Source: JBEIDK01 sp040383485
GTDB lineage: Bacteria > Bacteroidota > Bacteroidia > UBA4408
NCBI GenBank assembly: GCA_040383485.1
Contig: JBEIDK010000056.1
Location: 1 to 17,842, forward strand
Length of the DNA stretch: 17,842 bases
Direction: 5' to 3'
A program made the translations under genes and the position numbers. Below, in pieces: positions 1 to 7,108 of this stretch. The notes beneath the pieces are model-generated. The model ran no database searches. It saw nothing but the letters and a program-made list of their open reading frames with translations, and was not told where the DNA came from. Every line of letters begins with the position of its first letter. Positions within the stretch are counted from its first letter, which is position 1.

Positions 1-1263
1 AAGTATATCATCAAATTTTTCATCATTTTTAATTTCAAAGAAACCAGTACTTGGGTTAGGGTAAATTGTAACATGCTTAGTAGATTTATCGTTTGTTACT
101 AAATCTAAATAGCCTTGTTCAGTTAAATGAAGTAGGTAATTTTCTGTATTGCTTCCAACATTGCTAATACCAACCATAAAATATCCTGAATCTGATTTAG
201 ATTCAATCATATTATAACCAATATCTATTGCATTACCTCCGAAATTTCTCGACCATAAATAATTTGCAGAACTATCCGTTTTAACCAATACTAAATTTAA
301 TGGTCCAGAGTTATAACTGTTCGAATAACCTGTAAAGACGAAGCCATCTTCAACCTCAAAACCACTAAATAACGCATCTGATTTAGCCCCACCAAAGGTT
401 TTTCGCCAAGATGAAACACCATTTAAATTTACTTTTTGCACGAAGAAGTCGAATGGCGATGCCTGAGCAATTTCTGTTTCTCCATAAAATACTAATTGTT
501 GGTCTGTGCTTTCAAAAATTCCTTGACTTCCATTTTGTAATTTATTACCAAAATTGTTATCCCAAATAACATTACCATCCTTGTCCGTTACAATCACCTT
601 AACATCATAATCTCCAAAGCTACTTTTTGTATCTCCAACCAATGCATAGTTACCATTTGATAATTCAATACACATATTAGCTGTATTATTAAATACATCT
701 CCATAGTACTTTTGCCAAACAATATTGCCAAGGCTATCTAATTTTACAAATAAAAAGTCATTCGAACTACTACTATCAGTAACAAATCCGCAGGTAAGAA
801 TAAAATGATCTGATGTTTCAGTGATGTATTTCAGTGATTCATTTTTAAGAGAGTCGCCAAATTGTGTTTGCCAAATAGTTACACCGTTTGTATCCAAACA
901 AAGCAACTGAGCATCAAAATTAATATTGGAGGTATAAGTTTCGCCACACATTATAATTTTTGAGCTATTCGTTAGGTTCATGTTAAGGCAATTGTTCACT
1001 TGAAGATTCCCATAATATTTGGTAAATACAAGTGCTCCCTCTTTTGTTAGCTTATGTAATGCAAAATCAATATTGCCGCTCGAAGCGGTATCACTATATC
1101 CTGCAACGAAAATTGAACTTGAAGAAAGTTGCTTTACAGAACGGGCATTGTCGAGTCCGACACAACCAAATTTTGTTTCAAAATATTGTTGAGCTATTCC
1201 TTTTTGATGAAATAGGGCAAAAATGATAGAGACTATTACTATTTTAACTTTATTCTTATACAT
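1..1263 (-). CDS. T9SS-exported seven-repeat propeller-like protein (3' end outside window)
   Basis: The minus-strand frame starts with ATG at 1263-1261 and stays open for 421 codons to the window edge, so the C-terminus is missing. Residues 1-25 are a signal peptide (basic start, hydrophobic stretch, GIAQ-Q end). Residues 33-385 contain seven repeats of about 50 residues. Each has a phrase like 'GYxVxG', an 'L/VKLDSLGN' turn, and most end in an aromatic closing motif such as IWQTQFG, VWQKYYG, IWDNNFG, SWRKTFG or LWSRNFGG. This suggests a seven-bladed beta-propeller. At 398-404 the sequence VTIYPNP opens a type A T9SS sorting domain, of which about 50 residues probably lie beyond the edge. 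Expected location is the cell surface or medium; ligand and function are unknown. It is divergent from the Omp28-like gene with 69 bp between starts. The first 69 residues are also covered by a short plus-strand frame that I regard as noise. Confidence 0.88.
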   Translation of the reverse strand, partial: MYKNKVKIVIVSIIFALFHQKGIAQQYFETKFGCVGLDNARSVKQLSSSSIFVAGYSDTASSGNIDFALHKLTKEGALVFTKYYGNLQVNNCLNMNLTNSSKIIMCGETYTSNINFDAQLLCLDTNGVTIWQTQFGDSLKNESLKYITETSDHFILTCGFVTDSSSSNDFLFVKLDSLGNIVWQKYYGDVFNNTANMCIELSNGNYALVGDTKSSFGDYDVKVIVTDKDGNVIWDNNFGNKLQNGSQGIFESTDQQLVFYGETEIAQASPFDFFVQKVNLNGVSSWRKTFGGAKSDALFSGFEVEDGFVFTGYSNSYNSGPLNLVLVKTDSSANYLWSRNFGGNAIDIGYNMIESKSDSGYFMVGISNVGSNTENYLLHLTEQGYLDLVTNDKSTKHVTIYPNPSTGFFEIKNDEKFDDIL

Positions 1264-1268
1264 TATTT

Positions 1269-1297
1269 TTGTAAATAACAATAATTTAATACTTTCG
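1269..1297 (+). promoter_or_regulatory. Candidate Bacteroidota promoter for the Omp28-like gene
   Basis: TTG at 1269-1271 is followed after 18 nt by TACTTTCG at 1290-1297. This fits the Bacteroidota -33 TTG / -7 TAnnTTTG pattern with one mismatch. The start codon is 35 nt further on, after an A-rich leader ending TAAAATAAACAAATG. The same -7 word and leader end occur before ndk. Confidence 0.45.
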
Positions 1298-1332
1298 CCA
1301 TATTAAACAAACTAACAAAATAAAATAAACAA

Positions 1333-3267
1333 ATGAAAAAAATCTTTACTTTTGCTTTTGCGTTGGGACTAACAGTAGCATCTTATGCTCAAGTGCAACG
1401 TATGGTGCTATCCGAAGAGTTCACAAACGCTTCTTGCGGACCTTGCGCTTCACAAAACCCTGCTTATGATGCCATATTACAAGCAAATACATCTAAAATC
1501 ATTTCGTTAAAATACCAAGCCCCATTTCCTGGTGTTGACCCAATGAATGCTCAAAATCCAACAGACGTTACAACACGTTTGAATTTTTATAGCGTAAATG
1601 GTGTTCCTTATGCTCCAATGGATGGCGATACAAATATTACTGGCCCTCAAGCATACAATGGTGCTCCTTTTAACTATAATCAAACAATGATTGATGCAAG
1701 ATATGCAGTTGTTTCACATTGGACAATCAATTTAAGTCATACATTATCTGCAGATTTAGATTCGATTTTCATCACTTGCGTTGTAATACCTGATGCAACA
1801 AGTCCATCTATTACAGGTTTGAAGTTGAGAATAGCTTTAACTGAAAAAGAAATAATATTCGCTAATGCTCCAGGTTCAAATGGAGAAAAAGAATTTTATA
1901 ATGTAATGCGTAAGATGTACCCAAGTGCTGCTGGTCAATCTTTAAATGCTACTAATTTGGGTGCTCCTTTTACCTACACTGTTGCAACAGCTTTGCCAAC
2001 TTACATATATGATAAGAACAAAATTTCAGTGGTTGCATTTATACAAAATGATACTCATGTAGGTACTGCATGGGAGATTCAACAAGCTGCTTATAGCGAT
2101 GCTCAACCTTTGGCTTTAGATGGCGCTTTATCTGCTATGACTACTGTTACTGGTGATTATTTCTGTGGTTCAACCTTTACCCCTACCGTTACTTTAAGTA
2201 ACCCAGGTGCTACTGCTTTAACTGCTGCTGTTATTTCATACAAATTGGATAATGGCGCAATGCAAACTTATAACTGGACAGGTAACTTAGCTCCTGGAGC
2301 TACTGCTGTTGCTACTTTACCAGCTCAAACTATTGCTGGTGGTGCACACACATTTATGACACAAGTAACTTCTATCAATGGCCAAACAGATATCAATGCT
2401 GGAAATAATACTCAAACTCAAGCTGTAGTAAGTTATGCTGGTGGAGCTTCATTAGCTGGATATACTCAAGCATTTGCTACTGACGTAATTACTGCTAACA
2501 CTTATAGAGTTATTAATACAGATGGTGGTGCTACATGGACTTACCGTTCAACTGTAGGTAAAACTGCACCTGGTTCTGCACGTATGAATTTCTACCAAAG
2601 TGCTGTTGGTGAAGTGGATGAAATGGTAATGCCTCCATTTTCAACTACAGGTATTACAGCTGCTACTAAAGTTACTTTCCAAGTTGCAGCTTCACAGTAT
2701 ACTGATGCTCAAACTCCATTAACAAACGATAAAATTGAATTGCAATTTTCAAAAGATTGTGGTGCAACATGGGCTACAATCTGGACAAAATCTGGTGCTG
2801 CTTTAGCTACCAATGGCGCTCCTTCTGGAACTGCATCTTTTGTACCAACAGCTACACAATGGAGAGAAGAAAATGTTCAGTTACCTGCTGCTGCGTTAAA
2901 CCAAGCTGGTATAATTCTTAAGTGGGTTGCAACTTCAGATTTTGGTAACATGGCATATATTGATGATATCAATGTATCATCTAACGTTGGTATTCAAGAT
3001 ATCACTAACGATAATTCATTAACTGTTTACCCTAATCCATTCTCGGATAATGCAACTATTAAGTTAGCAATTGGTAAATCAGAAAATGTTTCTATTTCAT
3101 TGTTTAATTCATTTGGTCAATTAGTTCAAACTGAAAATAAAGGTAAATTACAAGCAGGTGAAACATTAATAAATGTTGATGGTACTAATTTAGCTTCAGG
3201 AATATATATGATGAATGTTACTGTAGGTAACAAAACATATACTCAGAAAGTTAATATTGTAAAATAA
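1333..3267 (+). CDS. Omp28-like secreted thioredoxin-fold protein with jelly-roll-like domain and T9SS tail
   Basis: 644 residues. Residues 1-20 are a clear signal peptide ending in SYAQ. Residues 21 to about 260 resemble the Omp28-related family, with an N-terminal thioredoxin-like motif C35-G-P-C38 and a VP turn at about 91-92 in the position of the thioredoxin cis-proline loop. The middle (about 260-370) looks like an Ig-like/CARDB-type beta region. About 375-550 resembles a choice-of-anchor/MAM-type jelly roll ('NMAYIDDINV' ending). A type A T9SS sorting domain starts near 559 (VYPNP at 565-569) and ends in KVNIVK. The protein should be exported across the outer membrane and perhaps anchored on the surface. 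The redox role is inferred; no substrate is evident. Codons are heavily biased to GCT, ACT, GGT and CCT, more than in neighbours, which suggests high expression. The gene has its own promoter candidate and a strong terminator. Confidence 0.88.
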   Translation: MKKIFTFAFALGLTVASYAQVQRMVLSEEFTNASCGPCASQNPAYDAILQANTSKIISLKYQAPFPGVDPMNAQNPTDVTTRLNFYSVNGVPYAPMDGDTNITGPQAYNGAPFNYNQTMIDARYAVVSHWTINLSHTLSADLDSIFITCVVIPDATSPSITGLKLRIALTEKEIIFANAPGSNGEKEFYNVMRKMYPSAAGQSLNATNLGAPFTYTVATALPTYIYDKNKISVVAFIQNDTHVGTAWEIQQAAYSDAQPLALDGALSAMTTVTGDYFCGSTFTPTVTLSNPGATALTAAVISYKLDNGAMQTYNWTGNLAPGATAVATLPAQTIAGGAHTFMTQVTSINGQTDINAGNNTQTQAVVSYAGGASLAGYTQAFATDVITANTYRVINTDGGATWTYRSTVGKTAPGSARMNFYQSAVGEVDEMVMPPFSTTGITAATKVTFQVAASQYTDAQTPLTNDKIELQFSKDCGATWATIWTKSGAALATNGAPSGTASFVPTATQWREENVQLPAAALNQAGIILKWVATSDFGNMAYIDDINVSSNVGIQDITNDNSLTVYPNPFSDNATIKLAIGKSENVSISLFNSFGQLVQTENKGKLQAGETLINVDGTNLASGIYMMNVTVGNKTYTQKVNIVK

Positions 3268-3284
3268 TTACTTTTTGAAATTTT

Positions 3285-3324
3285 AAAAAGAGCCGTTCCA
3301 ATTTTTTGGAACGGCTCTTTTTTT
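3285..3324 (+). terminator. Rho-independent terminator after the Omp28-like gene
   Basis: A perfect 16-bp stem (3285-3300 pairing with 3307-3322) has a six-base loop ATTTTT. Its GC-rich core is GAGCCGTTCC, and it ends in a run of T at 3318-3324. It lies 17 bp after the stop codon and is the strongest hairpin in the window. The A-run on the left arm means it could also work on the other strand. Confidence 0.92.
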
Positions 3325-3380
3325 GTTTCTTGGCATAATATTAGTTAACACAAACACTCAATTTATTAAATAAATAGTAC

Positions 3381-3899
3381 ATGAAAAAAATTATTTTCCT
3401 TTTAGTAATAGCCTTCTATATAAAGATTGCCAGTGCACAAAGTGGAGGAGGTATTAAAACTATTCCAGCTGTAGAAATTAAAAATGTAAAAGGCGGAAGT
3501 TTCAATACTTCTAATATTAAAAATGATGGCAAGCCAATGGTTATAGATTTTTGGGCTACTTGGTGCGCACCATGCAAAGCAGAACTGAATGCCATTGCTG
3601 AAAATTACACCGATTGGCAAAAAGAAACTGGTGTAATAATTTATGCTGTTAGTATTGATGATGCTAGAAATATGGACAAAGTAAAACCATATGTAGATGG
3701 CAAAAACTGGGAATTTGAAGTGTTACTGGACCCTAATTCTGATTTTAAAAGAGCAATGAATGTGCAAAATGTGCCGCATATATTTGTAGTAAATGGCAAA
3801 GGAGAAATAGTATATCAACAGAATTCTGCAGCACCTGGTGATGATGAAAAATTGCTTGAAATAATTAGAAAAGTTGCCAAAGGAGAAGAAATAAAATAA
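3381..3899 (+). CDS. Secreted TlpA/ResA-like thioredoxin
   Basis: 172 residues with signal peptide 1-20 (ends ASAQ) and a single thioredoxin domain. FWATWCAPC (57-65) carries the redox cysteines C62 and C65. 'VPHIFVV' (131-137) supplies the cis-proline P132, and GKGEIV is the usual next strand. The active site WCAPC is typical of TlpA/ResA/DsbE-type periplasmic thiol reductases, which act in cytochrome c maturation or keep secreted-protein disulfides in order; which applies here cannot be told. No lipobox is seen, so it is probably soluble in the periplasm. It lies between a strong terminator and ndk, 63 bp ahead of the latter, and ndk has its own promoter candidate. It is the second thioredoxin-fold protein in succession after the Omp28-like gene. 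Confidence 0.9.
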   Translation: MKKIIFLLVIAFYIKIASAQSGGGIKTIPAVEIKNVKGGSFNTSNIKNDGKPMVIDFWATWCAPCKAELNAIAENYTDWQKETGVIIYAVSIDDARNMDKVKPYVDGKNWEFEVLLDPNSDFKRAMNVQNVPHIFVVNGKGEIVYQQNSAAPGDDEKLLEIIRKVAKGEEIK

Positions 3900-3932
3900 G
3901 CATATTAAAAAGGTAATTATTAAAAAAACAAT

Positions 3933-3941
3933 TACTTTCGC
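3933..3941 (+). promoter_or_regulatory. Candidate -7 promoter element for ndk
   Basis: TACTTTCGC is identical to the -7 word before the Omp28-like gene. It is followed by the same leader end TAAAATAAACAAATG directly at the ndk start. No clear TTG lies at the expected upstream distance, so the -33 half is weak or absent. Confidence 0.4.
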
Positions 3942-3962
3942 GCAAAATTTTAAAATAAACAA

Positions 3963-4379
3963 ATGAGTAATTTAACTTTTACAATGATTAAGCCAGATGC
4001 AGTTGCAAAAAACTACATTGGTGGAATTTTAAAGATGATTAACGACGCAGGTTTTGTTGTTAAGGCAATGAAGTATACAAAATTATCAGCTGAAACGGCA
4101 GGTAAATTTTACGAGATTCATAAAGAACGTCCTTTTTATGGAGAGTTAGTTGAGTATATGTCTTCAGGACCTATTGTAGCAGTCGTATTAGAAAAAGCAA
4201 ATGCAGTTGCTGATTTTAGAACATTAATTGGTGCTACAAATCCAGCGCAAGCTGCAGAAGGTACAATTAGAAAAATTTACGCTGAATCAATTGCAGCTAA
4301 TGCAGTTCACGGTTCTGATAGTGATGAAAATGCTCAAATAGAAGCTAACTTCTTCTTTTCACAATTAGAGAGATTCTAA
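3963..4379 (+). CDS. ndk: Nucleoside diphosphate kinase
   Basis: 138 residues, the normal length for the family. It transfers the terminal phosphate between nucleoside tri- and diphosphates through a phosphohistidine and so balances (d)NTP pools in the cytoplasm. Visible signatures are TMIKPDAV (7-14, with the conserved Lys10), ERPFYGELVEYMSSGP (55-70), LIGATNPAQAAEGTIR (88-103) and the active-site NAVHGSDS with the phosphorylated histidine at 116. The start is fixed by the A-rich leader and by alignment of the N-terminus with the family. It is followed by a bidirectional terminator and a convergent glycosyltransferase gene. Confidence 0.97.
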   Translation: MSNLTFTMIKPDAVAKNYIGGILKMINDAGFVVKAMKYTKLSAETAGKFYEIHKERPFYGELVEYMSSGPIVAVVLEKANAVADFRTLIGATNPAQAAEGTIRKIYAESIAANAVHGSDSDENAQIEANFFFSQLERF

Positions 4380-4402
4380 TAAAAGAATACAAATTTTATA
4401 AT

Positions 4403-4433
4403 AAAAGCTATCTCTATTTTAGAGCTAGCTTTT
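4403..4433. terminator. Bidirectional terminator between ndk and the glycosyltransferase gene
   Basis: A 13-bp stem with one mismatch (4403-4415 with 4421-4433) has a five-base loop. T-runs lie on the plus-strand side at 4430-4436, and a weaker T-rich tract lies on the minus-strand side. It sits between two convergent genes and its right arm abuts the glycosyltransferase stop codon (4435-4437). Confidence 0.75.
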
Positions 4434-4434
4434 T

Positions 4435-5376
4435 TTATACCTCCTTCTCAATAATATACCTTGGGCGTTGCTTTACCTCCTTGTAAATCTTACCCACATA
4501 TTCGCCAATAATTCCTAAACAAATCATGTTTAAACCACTGAAAGCAGTGGTTATGAGAAGTGATGAAGACCAACCTTTTATTGTTTTCCCTTCAATAAGT
4601 ACAATCAAAATCCAGATAGCGATTACAATAGAAAATAAAAAAGTAATGATACCTAAAGAGAATACAATTTTAAGTGGAGCAGTACTAAATGATGTAACAC
4701 CCTGCCAAGCAAAAGAAATCATTTTACTGAATGGATATTTTGTTTCGCCTTGCATGCGTGCATTACGGCTATAATAAACCATATCATGCTTAAAGCCCAT
4801 CATCGGAAAAATACCTCTTAAAAATAAATTAGCTTCTCCAAACTTCTCAAGTGTTTCAACAACTTTTTTATCTGCTAATCTATAGTCGGCGTGATTATTA
4901 ATGGTCTTAATTTTTAACTTTTGCATTAGGTTATAAAAAGTGTTTGCAGTATATCTTTTAAAACCAGAATCCGTATCTCTATTATCGCGAACACCATAAA
5001 CAATATTATTTCCTTGTAAATTCTTATCAATCATTTGCTCGATAGTATCAACATCATCTTGCAAATCAGCATCAATGGTGATAAAAATATCGGCATTGTT
5101 TTTTTGAGAAAACAAACCAGCAATTAAAGCGTTTTGGTGGCCAAAATTAGCTGAAAGTTTAGTACCATGCACTTTATTGTTTGACACAGAAAGTTCTTCA
5201 ATAATTGCCCAAGTATTATCTCTACTTCCATCATCAACAAAACATAAAAAGCTTTCCTTCTTAATTTTTGATTTGTTAATTAAGTCTTCTAAAATTTTTA
5301 TCAACGCCAAGGCGGTATGCGGAAGGGCTGCCGATTCATTATAACACGGAACAACAATACAGAGCGTAGGAATCAT
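4435..5376 (-). CDS. Membrane-anchored family 2 glycosyltransferase (GtrB/DPM1-like)
   Basis: 313 residues. The N-terminal GT-A domain has the nucleotide-binding start CIVVPCYNE (6-14), FVDDGSRDNT (46-55) and the metal-binding stretch ITIDADLQDD (99-108, D102/D104). The R-rich acceptor region ends in MQGETKYPFSKM (208-219). Two C-terminal membrane segments (about 236-261 and 270-296) and a basic tail follow. This architecture is typical of GtrB/YkoT/ArnC-like enzymes that load a sugar onto polyprenyl phosphate at the inner face of the cytoplasmic membrane for later use in glycan or lipid modification. The sugar cannot be told. No flippase or GT-C partner is adjacent. It is divergent from the BCCP gene with 67 bp between them. 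Confidence 0.9.
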   Translation of the reverse strand: MIPTLCIVVPCYNESAALPHTALALIKILEDLINKSKIKKESFLCFVDDGSRDNTWAIIEELSVSNNKVHGTKLSANFGHQNALIAGLFSQKNNADIFITIDADLQDDVDTIEQMIDKNLQGNNIVYGVRDNRDTDSGFKRYTANTFYNLMQKLKIKTINNHADYRLADKKVVETLEKFGEANLFLRGIFPMMGFKHDMVYYSRNARMQGETKYPFSKMISFAWQGVTSFSTAPLKIVFSLGIITFLFSIVIAIWILIVLIEGKTIKGWSSSLLITTAFSGLNMICLGIIGEYVGKIYKEVKQRPRYIIEKEV

Positions 5377-5391
5377 TTAAGAAATAATTTA

Positions 5392-5424
5392 TTGTTACAA
5401 TAATAATATTAAATACTATTTTTA
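5392..5424 (+). promoter_or_regulatory. Candidate promoter for the BCCP gene
   Basis: TTG at 5392-5394 and TATTTTTA at 5417-5424 are separated by 22 nt. This matches -33 TTG / -7 TAnnTTTG except for the last base. The BCCP start codon is 19 nt further on, preceded by AAAGG at 5436-5440, which is too close to the start for a standard Shine-Dalgarno. Confidence 0.35.
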
Positions 5425-5443
5425 GGCTTCAAAAAAAAGGAAA

Positions 5444-5950
5444 ATGTATAAAGCAATCATCAATGATAAAGATTTTGAAATTGAATTTGATTCTGCCAAA
5501 AAAAATAGTGGAATCATAAACAGTGAAAAATTCGAGATAAATACTGTTGATTTAAAAGATGGACATTTCAATATTATAAGAGATAATAAGTCGTATAACG
5601 CCGAATTAGTTTCATTTGATATTGACGAAAAAACTTATAAGATAAAGGTAAATGGCAATGTTTATAAGGTAAAAATAAAGGATCGTTTTGATTTACTTTT
5701 ACATAGCATGGGGATGGATGCATTAGCAAGCAAGAAAATTAATGAACTGAAAGCGCCAATGCCTGGTTTAGTTTTAGATATTCGAGTTAAGGTTGGAGAT
5801 TCAATTAAAAAAGGCGATTCTCTGGTAGTACTTGAAGCTATGAAAATGGAAAATGTGCTTAAATCGATTGCTGATGTAGTAATTAAAAAAATAAATGTTG
5901 AGAAAGGAAAAGCAGTTGAAAAAAACCAGGTATTGATTTCATTCGAATAA
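5444..5950 (+). CDS. Biotin carboxyl carrier protein (biotinyl domain protein)
   Basis: 168 residues. The C-terminal biotinyl/lipoyl-attachment domain (about 101-168) begins LKAPMPGLV and carries EAMKMENVL (131-139), with Lys134 as the predicted biotinylation site. The first 100 residues form a beta-rich region of the type found on the carrier subunits of acyl-CoA carboxylases in Bacteroidota. The protein would shuttle carboxyl groups between a biotin carboxylase and a carboxyltransferase, for example of acetyl- or propionyl-CoA. Neither partner enzyme is encoded nearby, so the complex must be completed from elsewhere in the genome. Its stop codon overlaps the start of the next gene (TAATG), implying translational coupling. 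It could instead serve a decarboxylase; the sequence does not decide. Confidence 0.9.
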   Translation: MYKAIINDKDFEIEFDSAKKNSGIINSEKFEINTVDLKDGHFNIIRDNKSYNAELVSFDIDEKTYKIKVNGNVYKVKIKDRFDLLLHSMGMDALASKKINELKAPMPGLVLDIRVKVGDSIKKGDSLVVLEAMKMENVLKSIADVVIKKINVEKGKAVEKNQVLISFE

Positions 5951-6285
5951 TGTTTAAAGAAATTAAAGCCAAAGAAAATCTGCACATTGTTTTTTGGCTT
6001 ATCAAAGATTTTTGTTGGTCATTAGAATTTAGAATTGGAGGTATAATTATGGTTATACCTACCGTATTGCTTGCCGTTATAATAGCTTATAGAACTAAAG
6101 AAAACACTTCAGATTTTATTCATAACCTGGCCGTTTGTTTTTGGATTTGTGCCAATGCAACATGGATGTTAGGAGAGTTTTTCAAATGCGAATTTCGTCA
6201 CCTCGCGGCTGTTTTTTTTGCTATTGGCATTATTATAATTCTAAGCTATTATATTTTTACTCTCTTAAGTCAAAAAAAAAATTAA
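5950..6285 (+). CDS. Small conserved-looking membrane protein, three helices
   Basis: 111 residues of unknown function. About 28 N-terminal residues rich in charged and aromatic groups (KENLHIVFWLIKDFCW) precede three predicted membrane helices near 30-47, 57-77 and 84-106. The second helix is rich in Trp, Cys and Asn (HNLAVCFWICANATWMLGEF), with a Glu and a Trp that look functional rather than structural. From memory, similar small proteins recur in Bacteroidota genomes as hypothetical proteins, but I cannot name the family. The start ATG overlaps the BCCP stop by one base, so it is probably co-translated with BCCP. The stop overlaps the convergent HAD gene stop (shared TTAA, 6282-6285). Confidence 0.8.
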   Translation: MFKEIKAKENLHIVFWLIKDFCWSLEFRIGGIIMVIPTVLLAVIIAYRTKENTSDFIHNLAVCFWICANATWMLGEFFKCEFRHLAAVFFAIGIIIILSYYIFTLLSQKKN

Positions 6286-6950
6286 AGAAGATTCATTTCT
6301 TGCCAAAGCTCTTCATTTATCTCAGTTAATGAATGTATTATTTTATCAGAAATAACAAATCTCGGATTCGCTATATTATGTTCTTCAGGTATTGCTATAC
6401 ATTTCATTCTCGAAGCTTTTGCAGCAATTACTCCATTAAGCGAATCTTCAATCACTAAACAATTAGTAGGTTCAATTTGCAATAAACCAGAGGCTGATAA
6501 GAAAACCGCTGGGTGAGGTTTGCCAAATGACTCATGTTGTGCAGAGCATAAAAATTTAAAATATTTTTTTAAGTCTAAAGTACTTACAACTTGTTCCATA
6601 ATGGCAATGGGAGAAGAAGTTGCAACTGCCATTGGAAGTTTTTTGTTCTTAAAAAACTCTAATGACTCTATTACTCCTTCCATTGTTTTGCCTTCACTTG
6701 CTATTAAAATTTTCAACTTATCAAGTAGCACACCAACTATATATTCATTAGTATGGTCATGATAATTAAATTTTAATGTCCAATATTTAATCACTTCATC
6801 TACTCTCCATCCAACAGTTTGTTCACACATTTGATGCGTAAAATTAAATCCTAATTCTACAAAAGTTTCTATTTGTGCAATTTGCCAAAGCGGTTCAGAG
6901 TTGATAAGGATGCCATCCATATCATATATGACTGCCTTTATTTTTGTCAT
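6282..6950 (-). CDS. HAD-family sugar-phosphate phosphatase (HxpB/beta-phosphoglucomutase-like)
   Basis: 222 residues. All four HAD motifs are present: DMDGILINSEPLW (10-22, nucleophile D10 and acid/base D12), ATSS (110-113), K144 in GKPHP, and IEDSLNGV (167-174, metal ligands E168/D169). The four-helix cap between motifs I and II, and the phrase SEPLW, resemble E. coli YniC/HxpB and related 2-deoxyglucose-6-phosphate/hexitol-phosphate phosphatases. A beta-phosphoglucomutase is the main alternative. It is predicted cytoplasmic and Mg-dependent. It lies 158 bp downstream of parE on the same strand. No strong terminator is seen between them, so read-through is possible. Confidence 0.9.
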   Translation of the reverse strand: MTKIKAVIYDMDGILINSEPLWQIAQIETFVELGFNFTHQMCEQTVGWRVDEVIKYWTLKFNYHDHTNEYIVGVLLDKLKILIASEGKTMEGVIESLEFFKNKKLPMAVATSSPIAIMEQVVSTLDLKKYFKFLCSAQHESFGKPHPAVFLSASGLLQIEPTNCLVIEDSLNGVIAAKASRMKCIAIPEEHNIANPRFVISDKIIHSLTEINEELWQEMNLL

Positions 6951-7108
6951 TTATTATTTGGTAAAATTTAAATAATTATATATTCTAATTAACGAGTTAC
7001 GCTTTATACCAAGTCTGATAATCAACATATTTATATTTGACAAGCAAGTAAAAATTTAAGTTTCAAACTACATAAAACTAGGAACATAAAACTAAAGAGT
7101 AAATAAAT

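Noticed and set aside
1032..1226. 64-residue plus-strand reading frame
   Set aside because: It lies entirely inside the minus-strand T9SS propeller gene, has no domain-like sequence, and the opposite frame has repeats and a signal peptide.
3402..3962. Minus-strand frames of 72 and 79 residues
   Set aside because: They are antisense to the thioredoxin gene, with low-complexity Phe/Ile-rich translations typical of reversed AT-rich coding DNA.
4435..5376. Glycosyltransferase and HAD phosphatase as parts of a polysaccharide locus
   Set aside because: No flippase, polymerase or further glycosyltransferase is in the window, and the genes are not on a shared transcript.
5662..5985. 107-residue minus-strand frame
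   Set aside because: It is antisense to the biotinyl domain; the plus strand has the EAMKMEN motif and a coupled downstream gene.
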